From contig QMVZ01000069.1 of NCBI GenBank assembly GCA_003661365.1, positions 1 to 8,190 on the forward strand: a DNA stretch of 8,190 nucleotides, read 5' to 3'. Of this stretch, positions 1 through 4,731 are shown piece after piece; the stretch's first letter is position 1, and each line of letters opens with the position of its first letter. The notes under the pieces were generated by a model. It did no database searches, had not been told where the DNA came from, and saw only the letters and a list, made by a program, of their open reading frames with translations. A program made the translations under genes and the position numbers. Source of the DNA: Thermoproteota archaeon. GTDB taxonomy: Archaea; Korarchaeota; Korarchaeia; Korarchaeales; Korarchaeaceae.

Positions 1-1053
1 CTTCTCTACGTGGAGACAGGAACCTACGGGAATTCATGGGTGGTATATGAGAGGCCATCCGGCAAGATCCTAGGCAGAGAGAGGATCTCCTACTCCGGAC
101 CCAATTCAGCTATGGTTTACGACGTCATTGAGGTGACGGTGACGATAGAGTACATTGATGACGAGTATGCGAAGATGGACTGTGTACGAATAAGCGAGGT
201 AAGCGTGACACTCAGGGCAAAGGAAAAGGGAGGCCCAAAGAAATACATCGGGTGCGAGGACGAGCCAACCGTTACGCACAATGCAAATGTCCGCCTAAAG
301 AAGGGCGAGAAGTACGTTCACACCTTCCAGCTCGAGGTTCCCAGCCCAGGGGAGTACTGCATAGTGGTATTTTGGACCGAGACCTGGTACAAGGGAACCC
401 TTTCGATTGGAGACAGCTTCACCACGGACGTTGGCGAGGAGGATCCCGAGGGAGTGGCAGAGAACATGACGCTCAAGGTCTTGCCTCCTAAGGACTCGGA
501 TGGAGACGGGCTATACGATTCTATTGAGAAAAAGCTTGGTCTTGACCCCTCCAAGCAGGACAGCGACGGGGACGGGATAAAGGATGGGGATGAAGACGCT
601 GACGGGGACGGATTGAGCAACGCAGAGGAGTTGAAAGCCAACACAGACATCCTGGCCCAAGATACTGATGGAGATGGGCTTTTGGATGGCGAAGAGATTT
701 CCTATGGAACTTCTCCCCTGAAGGAGGATACCGACGGCGACATGTTGAGCGACAGCGAGGAGGTTAAGGTGTGCGAGACCGATCCAACTAAACAGGACAC
801 AGACGGGGATAAGCTATCGGATTCTGAAGAGATCAGGACAACTCACACCGATCCCCTAAATCCTGACACCGATGGAGATGGGATACTGGACGGGGACGAA
901 AAGATCTCGAGATTCAGGTCGTTGGGTTTCTTCTTCTTTTTCGGAGGACTTGGCTTGTGGTCCGTTGGGTGCCTGATACTCTTCAAGAAAAGGAAGCTTG
1001 GGGGCATCTTGTTCTTGATTGGCATCGTTCTCATGGTAATAGCATTCTTGTAA
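1..1053 (+). CDS. Surface protein with seven thrombospondin-type-3-like Ca2+ repeats and C-terminal membrane hairpin (5' partial)
   Basis: The frame is open to the left edge, so the N-terminus and any signal peptide lie outside the window; a GTG at position 10 is only an internal candidate start. Numbering from that GTG, residues 1-158 look like a beta-rich extracellular domain. Residues 162-298 hold seven aspartate repeats of the DxDGDGxxD/E type, beginning at D162, D184, D196, D218, D240, D263 and D286, with a period of 22-23 residues except one 12-residue step. Repeats 5 and 6 have Met or Lys in place of the Gly of the loop. Such repeats bind calcium in thrombospondin-type-3 and related archaeal surface proteins. 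Two hydrophobic stretches (304-325 and 330-347), separated by KKRK, end the protein. The basic loop suggests a cytoplasmic turn with the repeats outside the cell (inference). The physiological role is unknown. Confidence 0.85.
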   Translation, partial: LLYVETGTYGNSWVVYERPSGKILGRERISYSGPNSAMVYDVIEVTVTIEYIDDEYAKMDCVRISEVSVTLRAKEKGGPKKYIGCEDEPTVTHNANVRLKKGEKYVHTFQLEVPSPGEYCIVVFWTETWYKGTLSIGDSFTTDVGEEDPEGVAENMTLKVLPPKDSDGDGLYDSIEKKLGLDPSKQDSDGDGIKDGDEDADGDGLSNAEELKANTDILAQDTDGDGLLDGEEISYGTSPLKEDTDGDMLSDSEEVKVCETDPTKQDTDGDKLSDSEEIRTTHTDPLNPDTDGDGILDGDEKISRFRSLGFFFFFGGLGLWSVGCLILFKKRKLGGILFLIGIVLMVIAFL

Positions 1054-1087
1054 CTCTTTGTGAACTATAGCTTGGCAATATGGCGCT

Positions 1088-1393
1088 CTACAAGAAAGAG
1101 GGTTCGGGTTCCGTGTCCTTGAAGTTCAATAGGGTTGACATCATGATGAACTTCATTAGCTTATCCGCGAACTCCTCCAAAACCTCCTCAGCTCCCTCTT
1201 GAGGGGGTGGGTTAGGTCTCTTTTTAGCGTAATATGGCGTGTAGTGGGCTACCCTAAGGCCCCCTTTGTAATCGCTAACTGCAATTATGTGTTCCTTGTA
1301 CCTGAAAAGATACATGAACCAATGGATCCCTCCTATGCCGATTTTAGGGTAGCCGAAAACGTGTATGAGCTTGTAAAATGCCCTAGGAAGCAA
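1088..1393 (-). CDS. Unrecognised protein, 3' part of an apparently frame-shifted gene
   Basis: From a TTG at 1393 this frame gives 101 residues, but the same frame is open and protein-like further upstream, back to a TGA at 1427-1429 (residues EDPRIDIDFLA precede the TTG). No ATG, GTG or TTG lies in that upstream stretch. The preceding frame (1411-1638) ends in exactly this place, so the two frames are most simply read as one gene of about 183 residues broken by a -1 shift near 1426. The fused junction would read SVPEEDPRIDIDFLALL. The segment contains an aromatic, beta-like stretch (HWFMYLF, HIIAVSDYKGG) and an acidic helix near the C-terminus (EEVLEEFADKLMKF). I do not recognise a family. 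It ends 34 bases from the convergent surface-protein gene, with no clear T-run terminator between them. Confidence 0.55.
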   Translation of the reverse strand: MLPRAFYKLIHVFGYPKIGIGGIHWFMYLFRYKEHIIAVSDYKGGLRVAHYTPYYAKKRPNPPPQEGAEEVLEEFADKLMKFIMMSTLLNFKDTEPEPSFL

Positions 1394-1410
1394 GGCTAGG
1401 AAATCTATGT

Positions 1411-1638
1411 CTATCCTTGGATCCTCTCAGGAACCGAGAGATCTAATCCCCTTTCAAAAAGCTCCATTAGATCCTTCTCCTCCACAAGCGTAACCGCTCC
1501 CAAGAAGTTCGCAAGATCCTCTGGGAGGTGACCTTCAGTCCTGACCATGTCGAAGTAATCGTTTTGGATCAGGTTTGTAGGACGTTTCTCAAGGGGCTCG
1601 GTCATCCAGTCCAGCAAGACCTCAACATAAGTCCCCAC
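1411..1638 (-). CDS. Unrecognised protein, 5' part of an apparently frame-shifted gene
   Basis: The longest frame begins at an ATG at 1668, but a strong Shine-Dalgarno, GGAGGTGAT, lies inside that frame at 1645-1653. It is followed after six bases by GTG at 1638 (or after three by TTG at 1641). I therefore start at 1638, which gives 75 residues. This also places the start directly after the stop codon of the upstream gene (TGA, 1646-1648), whose stop overlaps the Shine-Dalgarno: a translationally coupled arrangement. The sequence is acidic and helical (EPLEKRP, HLPEDLANFLG, EEKDLMELFERGLDL) and matches no family I know. The frame stops at 1411-1413 while the neighbouring frame carries on, so this is probably the N-terminal part of the gene that continues to 1088. 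Confidence 0.5.
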   Translation of the reverse strand: MGTYVEVLLDWMTEPLEKRPTNLIQNDYFDMVRTEGHLPEDLANFLGAVTLVEEKDLMELFERGLDLSVPERIQG

Positions 1639-1644
1639 CAAACT

Positions 1645-1653
1645 ATCACCTCC
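1645..1653 (-). promoter_or_regulatory. Strong Shine-Dalgarno deciding the start at 1638/1641
   Basis: The minus strand reads GGAGGTGAT, close to a full complement of the archaeal 16S rRNA tail. Six bases separate it from GTG at 1638. It overlaps the TGA stop of the upstream gene, which links translation of the two genes and argues against the in-frame ATG at 1668. Confidence 0.65.
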
Positions 1654-2139
1654 TGAACCCGACCTCATCCATTAGCCTCTGAATGAACTCCTCTGATATG
1701 AAGATCACCGTTACTTTCTCCTCTTCCTCAACCACAATGCCTCTCCTCTTCCAGTCTAAAAACCACTCCTCTATCCTATCAATTGTTTCAGATACTTGTC
1801 CTGGAGGTCTTCCCCACGAAACCCATTTAGCCGAGCGTTCGTCCTTCGAGGTTATGTCCATCTTCTCGAATCCAGCGATCTTCAGTAGTTCCAGCATCTC
1901 ATCTTGAGTAAGGCCATCCATGAAAGTGTAAATTATTTTTCTACGCTCTCCGTGGTGTTTCAAGTAAGTTAGCAGTTGTCTAACAAACAAGTTATCAAGG
2001 CGATATATTGCTTTACTTGGATCCGTTTTCGAAGGCTTTCCTCTCCTTAGGTCGCAAACAACGTTCTCAGCGAAGATATCCCCACATCCCTCCTTTTAGT
2101 GTTCTCCCCACTTTTCTCTATCTTCCATGTCTTGATCAT
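1646..2139 (-). pseudogene. Unrecognised gene with apparent -1 frameshift in a G4 run (about 164 residues when repaired)
   Basis: The main frame is usually started at TTG 1990 (114 residues), but it is open for about 35 codons further upstream, to a TAA at 2096-2098, with sensible coding content (VVCDLRRGKPSKTDPSKAIY) and no start codon. In another frame, ATG at 2139 opens MIKTWKIEKSGENTKRRDVG, and a TATA box sits properly in front of it. Joining the two frames by a -1 shift at the G4 run (2080-2083) gives one continuous protein of about 164 residues, reading RRDVGDIFAENVVCDL across the junction. The C-terminal third (about IDRIEEWF to VTVIFIS) has a helix-turn-wing feel that might be DNA-binding, but this is weak. 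I cannot name a family. It may be a real mutation, a sequencing error or, least likely, programmed frameshifting. Confidence 0.55.
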
Positions 2140-2171
2140 AGGATCTCAAACTAATTGATTATTAAAATCTC

Positions 2172-2179
2172 TATATAAA
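2172..2179 (-). promoter_or_regulatory. TATA box for the minus-strand gene pair at 1088-2139
   Basis: The minus strand reads TTTATATA, an archetypal archaeal TATA box. A transcription start about 26 bases downstream would fall near 2150, leaving a leader of about ten bases before the ATG at 2139. This supports 2139, rather than TTG 1990, as the original start of the gene. Confidence 0.6.
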
Positions 2180-2227
2180 GGAGAATCCTTCATTTCACGA
2201 AAAGACGTTAAAATTTTTCAAAAAGGG

Positions 2228-2234
2228 TTTATAG
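2228..2234 (+). promoter_or_regulatory. TATA box for the HTH-MNT/HEPN genes
   Basis: TTTATAG is preceded by a purine-rich AAAAAGGG that could serve as the TFB recognition element. The expected transcription start is near 2256-2260, which coincides with the ATT codon where the family-like N-terminus of the MNT protein begins. The mRNA may be leaderless. The box is back-to-back with the minus-strand box at 2172-2179. Confidence 0.55.
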
Positions 2235-2257
2235 ACATTGATATCTAAAATAGATAA

Positions 2258-2833
2258 ATTGTTTTTGGCTCTAAGACAAGAGTTAAGGTTCTCTCAGAAC
2301 TTGTGCTAAATCCAACGAAAACCTACTATATCAGGGAGTTATCAAGAAAGCTAAAGATACCGTATAGTGTTCTTTACAAGGAAGTTAAGAACTTAGTTGA
2401 AGTGGGGATAGTTAAGCTCGAGAAGAAGGGCAAGATATGCCTGATCGCTTTGAACAAGGATATTCTCTACTTACAAGAATTGAGGATGATAATGATTAAA
2501 ACCGCTGCCTTGGGAGAGTTCTTAAAAGAATCTCTTGAGAAGTTCAAGGGCATAAAATATGCGCTGATATTTGGGTCGTTTGCAAGTGGAAAAGTCAAGG
2601 AAAGGAGCGATGTAGATCTTCTGATAATAGGATCAATAAACGAAGAAGAGCTGGCAATGAAGATAAGCGAGATTGAAAAGGAGATTGGAAGGGAGATAAA
2701 TTACATCGTCTGGGATGAGGAGGAATTTCGAACAAAGGCAAGGCAAAAGCACCGCGTTTTGGTCGAGATTGTGAGAAACCCGTTAATAATGCTAATAGGT
2801 GATGAGAATGAGTTTAGAGGAATTGTTGGATGA
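2258..2833 (+). CDS. Winged-helix / minimal nucleotidyltransferase (MNT), antitoxin-type partner of HEPN
   Basis: The N-terminal third is a winged helix (YYIRELSRKLKIPYSVLYKE onward, about residues 8-50 counted from GTG 2303). It is followed by a nucleotidyltransferase core with the GSx10DxD signature: G91-S92 and D103-x-D105 within GSFASGKVKERSDVDLL. The usual third-acid strand reads REINYIVW. MNT proteins of HEPN/MNT pairs act as antitoxins, and characterised members transfer AMP to the HEPN toxin; the activity here is inferred. GTG 2303 is the first conventional start. However, the frame is open upstream to a TAA just before 2258 and encodes IVFGSKTRVKVLSEL, which matches the usual FGSKTRVK-type N-terminus of this family. 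I therefore give ATT 2258 as the likely original start. The stop overlaps the partner's upstream ATG (ATGA at 2830-2833). Confidence 0.8.
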   Translation: MVFGSKTRVKVLSELVLNPTKTYYIRELSRKLKIPYSVLYKEVKNLVEVGIVKLEKKGKICLIALNKDILYLQELRMIMIKTAALGEFLKESLEKFKGIKYALIFGSFASGKVKERSDVDLLIIGSINEEELAMKISEIEKEIGREINYIVWDEEEFRTKARQKHRVLVEIVRNPLIMLIGDENEFRGIVG

Positions 2834-2881
2834 GGGGAATAGTTATTAGGATTAAAACCAAGCAGAGCACTCCAATCAAAG

Positions 2882-2896
2882 CTTGAGGCTTGAGGC
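2882..2896 (+). repeat. Tandem 7-bp repeat at the HEPN in-frame stop
   Basis: The unit TTGAGGC occurs twice in a row (2883-2889 and 2890-2896), and the first copy supplies the in-frame TGA at 2884-2886. A slippage event here, with a compensating base loss, could have turned GCT TTG AGG into GCT TGA GGC TTG AGG. That history is inference. Confidence 0.5.
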
Positions 2897-3234
2897 TTGC
2901 TGAAAGAGATTTAAAAACTGCTAAGGAGTTATTTAATGATGAAAACTACGATTGGAGCTTGGTTATTGCTTACAACGCTATATTGCAAGCAGGTAGGGCC
3001 ATAATGTTCAAAACAGGATATGGACTATCGAGTTCCTACGGACACCTTGGTGTTGTTAGATTCCTACATGCGGTTATGGGAGAGATAAGCAAAAGACTAG
3101 TGACCTTCATTGACAGAGCTAGAAGAAAAAGGCATAGGGTGGTCTACGAGGAGGTGGGATCAGTATCTCACAGCGAAGCAGAAAAATGCTTAAAATGGGC
3201 TAAGGAATTCGCTGAAAAGCGAAAAACTTTGTGA
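2890..3234 (+). CDS. HEPN-domain protein, toxin-type partner of MNT; 5' end interrupted by TGA
   Basis: The 114 residues from TTG 2890 show the all-helical HEPN fold: RLAERDLKTAKELF, then DWSLVIAYNAILQAGRAIMF, the SSSYGHLGVVRFL segment, and a basic R-rich stretch with R76, H82 and Y86. The last corresponds to the Rx4-6H active-site region of HEPN ribonucleases. In paired systems HEPN proteins cleave RNA and are held in check by the adjacent MNT. The proper start appears to be ATG 2830, overlapping the MNT stop, which begins MRGIVIRIKTKQSTPIKA. A TGA at 2884-2886 then cuts the same frame two codons before TTG 2890. Either the protein restarts at TTG with about 20 residues missing, or the gene is inactive. 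Codon 82's histidine and the rest of the domain are intact. Confidence 0.75.
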   Translation: MRLAERDLKTAKELFNDENYDWSLVIAYNAILQAGRAIMFKTGYGLSSSYGHLGVVRFLHAVMGEISKRLVTFIDRARRKRHRVVYEEVGSVSHSEAEKCLKWAKEFAEKRKTL

Positions 3235-3283
3235 GTGCTGAAGAAATTGATAGATCTGTGTTGTCCGGAGATCAAATCATAAG

Positions 3284-3295
3284 AAACTCTTTTTA
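3284..3295 (+). terminator. Possible T-run terminator after the HEPN gene
   Basis: CTCTTTTTAC follows the HEPN stop by about 50 bases. Archaeal termination often occurs at such T-runs without a hairpin. The call rests on the T5 run alone. Confidence 0.25.
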
Positions 3296-3334
3296 CTTAA
3301 AGACATCTCGATTCCAAGCTGGTGAGCCTTTTAC

Positions 3335-3442
3335 TTACTTCTCCTTTATCTCTGCTAGCTCGGCCTTGTGCATATCAACGATTTCCCTTACTGTAGTTGC
3401 ATCCTGAGGACTCTTTCCACCACTCCACTTTCCTGTAAACCT
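3335..3442 (-). pseudogene. Remnant copy of the 3' end of the ATP-dependent DNA ligase gene
   Basis: The minus strand here encodes RFTGKW followed by SGGKSPQDATTVREIVDM and HKAELAEIKEK, then TAA. The last 35 residues of the intact ligase (codons at 4735-4839) read the same at 26 of 35 positions, with no gaps. By eye the DNA is about 75% identical over about 108 bases. Resemblance continues for a few bases past the stop (AAGTAA then AAGG in both). Upstream of the homologous part the frame meets two TAG codons within about 40 bases, and there is no start codon, so only the tail survives. The many silent changes beside few amino-acid changes suggest it diverged as part of a working ligase before being truncated. 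It could be a displaced original 3' end, the relic of a second ligase, or an acquired fragment. Confidence 0.85.
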
Positions 3443-3531
3443 CGTAATATTAGAGTTGCTTGGATTAGACTAAAACTATGGTTAGTTGCACGCAAGTACC
3501 AAGAGACAACTCCGATGATGCAAAGACCGTG

Positions 3532-3666
3532 CTAGGGTAAGGTAGAATTGTCCTCCTGCTCGAGCTCCTTTATCCTCCCGTATTTTCTCTGCCACTCCGC
3601 AAGCCCCCGCAAGAAGACGATAACATATCCTCTAAACCTTAATTGATGTGGCTTCATCATTTTCAT
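3532..3666 (-). CDS. Possible 44-residue ORF overlapping the end of the regulator gene
   Basis: ATG at 3666 opens a frame that overlaps the last part of the winged-helix gene and runs to TAG at 3532. The product starts MKMMKPHQLRFRGY, has a short hydrophobic stretch (YVIVFLRGLA) and ends in a charged helix (EWQRKYGRIKELEQED). No Shine-Dalgarno is evident, although the position would allow coupling to the upstream gene. It may be a genuine small protein or the tail of a lost gene; I do not recognise it. Confidence 0.3.
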   Translation of the reverse strand: MKMMKPHQLRFRGYVIVFLRGLAEWQRKYGRIKELEQEDNSTLP

Positions 3667-3937
3667 TCAGTTTAAACTTCCTTACGATTTCCATTCCCTC
3701 TTCTGTTAGCCAATACCTAGTAAATTTCTTGCTTCTTCTCTCGTATTCACACCTGACCAATCTAACACGTTTCAGAACACCTAAATGATAAGCAAGCAAA
3801 CCCCTATTGATCCCAATCCTTTTTGCCAGATCGTTAAAGGAGATGCCAGGCTCATTCGACAGCACAGCAAGAATGTTGAGCCTGTGATCGTTATCTATTG
3901 CCCTATAAACCTTCAACATCCTTCTGGCTTCGTCCAT
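3632..3937 (-). CDS. ArsR-like winged helix-turn-helix transcriptional regulator
   Basis: The protein has 101 residues and an ATG start. The helical start (MDEARRMLKVYRAIDNDHRL) leads into a helix-turn-helix at about residues 31-56 (GISFNDLAKRIGINRGLLAY HLGVLKR) and a basic wing at about 60-78 (RLVRCEYERRSKKFTRYWLT), then a charged tail. The YHLxxLxxxxLV pattern is that of ArsR-type archaeal repressors. No cysteine pair or histidine cluster suggests metal sensing; the one cysteine, C63, is in the wing. It has its own TATA box, with an 8-bp palindrome at the expected transcription start, which fits autoregulation. It lies just downstream of the 179-residue unknown gene, with a 49-base gap, and may control it. 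Confidence 0.8.
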   Translation of the reverse strand: MDEARRMLKVYRAIDNDHRLNILAVLSNEPGISFNDLAKRIGINRGLLAYHLGVLKRVRLVRCEYERRSKKFTRYWLTEEGMEIVRKFKLNENDEATSIKV

Positions 3938-3945
3938 ATCAATCA

Positions 3946-3953
3946 GGTTAACC
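3946..3953. promoter_or_regulatory. GGTTAACC palindrome at the expected transcription start of the regulator
   Basis: A perfect 8-bp palindrome lies 9 bases before the ATG at 3937, about 26 bases from the centre of the TATA box, so it covers the likely start site. A dimeric winged-helix protein binding here would block its own transcription. The site is short and could be chance. Confidence 0.3.
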
Positions 3954-3966
3954 CTATTATACCAGA

Positions 3967-3975
3967 TAAATAAAA
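3967..3975 (-). promoter_or_regulatory. TATA box of the winged-helix regulator
   Basis: The minus strand reads TTTTATTTA. A start about 26 bases downstream would give a leader of roughly eight bases before ATG 3937. This makes the regulator a separate transcription unit from the gene upstream of it. Confidence 0.45.
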
Positions 3976-3986
3976 GTTTACCTGAA

Positions 3987-4526
3987 TCAAACTTTGCCCA
4001 TGGCTTTAAGCCTCCTGAAACGAGAAGCTAGAGTAAGAATAATCCTTTCTGAAGTTGGAAAAAAGCTTCTTTTGCTATCATCGTATGCGTAAACATGTCC
4101 ATACTTTGCTAAGTGACTCAGATAGAGATCACTGAGGTAGCCAGTCGAGCTTCCATAAATGGGGTGGTGTTCGTATGGAACCAGCACCCTTAGCTTTGGA
4201 GCAATATGCTCCTCATCGTGGAACTGTGCAAGTTCTGTAGCAGAACCCCAAGATTCAACGTTTATGAATATGAGATCTACATCGGCCCTTCTTAGGAGAG
4301 CCTCCTCAGTGAGGCTTGGGGCAATATCTGGAGCAAAATCCTCCTCAGGGATCAGGGCTAGTATTCCTTCCTCCTCAAGCTTCTCTCTTATTTCCCTTCT
4401 TTTCTCAAGTCCTCTGCCTTCAGCACCCAAAAGCACGACTATGATGCACGTCTCCCTTATTCTTTTTTCTAATTTCTCCCTTTCCCTTCTTATGTTTTCT
4501 CTTGCTCTTCTGATCCTTTCCTCCAT
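3987..4526 (-). CDS. Unknown 179-residue protein, possible TIR/nucleoside deoxyribosyltransferase-like core
   Basis: I do not recognise the family with confidence. Residues 1-25 are a highly charged helix rich in Arg and Glu, a possible coiled coil. A hydrophobic strand follows (CIIVVLLGAEGRG, about 27-39), then a helix and a second strand (GILALIPEEDF, 54-64), then DVDLIFINV (82-90) leading into S92-W-G-S-A-T-E98-L. Strand-then-GSxxE is the arrangement around the catalytic glutamate in nucleoside 2-deoxyribosyltransferase-like and TIR-like folds. A function on nucleotides or NAD is therefore conceivable but unproved. Residues 110-148 add another strand (LRVLVPYEHH) and an HVYAYDD stretch. 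The ATG at 4526 is the first start after an in-frame TGA. The gene sits between the ligase and the winged-helix regulator. Confidence 0.7.
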   Translation of the reverse strand: MEERIRRARENIRREREKLEKRIRETCIIVVLLGAEGRGLEKRREIREKLEEEGILALIPEEDFAPDIAPSLTEEALLRRADVDLIFINVESWGSATELAQFHDEEHIAPKLRVLVPYEHHPIYGSSTGYLSDLYLSHLAKYGHVYAYDDSKRSFFPTSERIILTLASRFRRLKAMGKV

Positions 4527-4731
4527 CCAGACAACCTTCCAACTTCATTCATTCAAAATTAATGAGGGGATAGAAAGGGCGAGCTTCACCATAAGCTATG
4601 TGCTTACCTTTCTTTTTAGCAACTCCTTTAGAATCAGTTTTCTGCTTTGCTTATGGTACATACATCAATTTATTGGTCAATTCCTTCCTCATAAGAGACA
4701 GCTCTAGCTATATGTCCTTTCCTTCTTACTT
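4527..4731. other. 205-base gap between ligase and the unknown gene
   Basis: No open frame of coding character is seen on either strand. A weak TTAATTTT on the minus strand near 4552-4560 could be the TATA box of the gene at 3987-4526. Downstream of the ligase stop I see no long T-run on the minus strand that would mark a terminator. Confidence 0.4.

Noticed and set aside
318..650. 110-codon minus-strand frame opposite the Asp-rich repeats
   Set aside because: Its Ser/Pro-rich product is simply the mirror of the repeated Asp-Gly codons.
2080..2083. Programmed -1 frameshifting in the G4 run
   Set aside because: No canonical slippery heptamer or obvious downstream stem is seen; mutation or sequencing error is simpler.
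2884..2886. TGA in the HEPN gene read as selenocysteine
   Set aside because: No selenocysteine insertion structure or selenoprotein relation is visible, and the position is in a non-catalytic N-terminal linker.
4159..4707. 182-codon plus-strand frame opposite the 179-residue gene
   Set aside because: It is rich in Ser and Phe as expected for the antisense of an Arg/Glu-rich gene, has no ribosome binding site and runs through the intergenic gap; the minus-strand frame has far better coding character.
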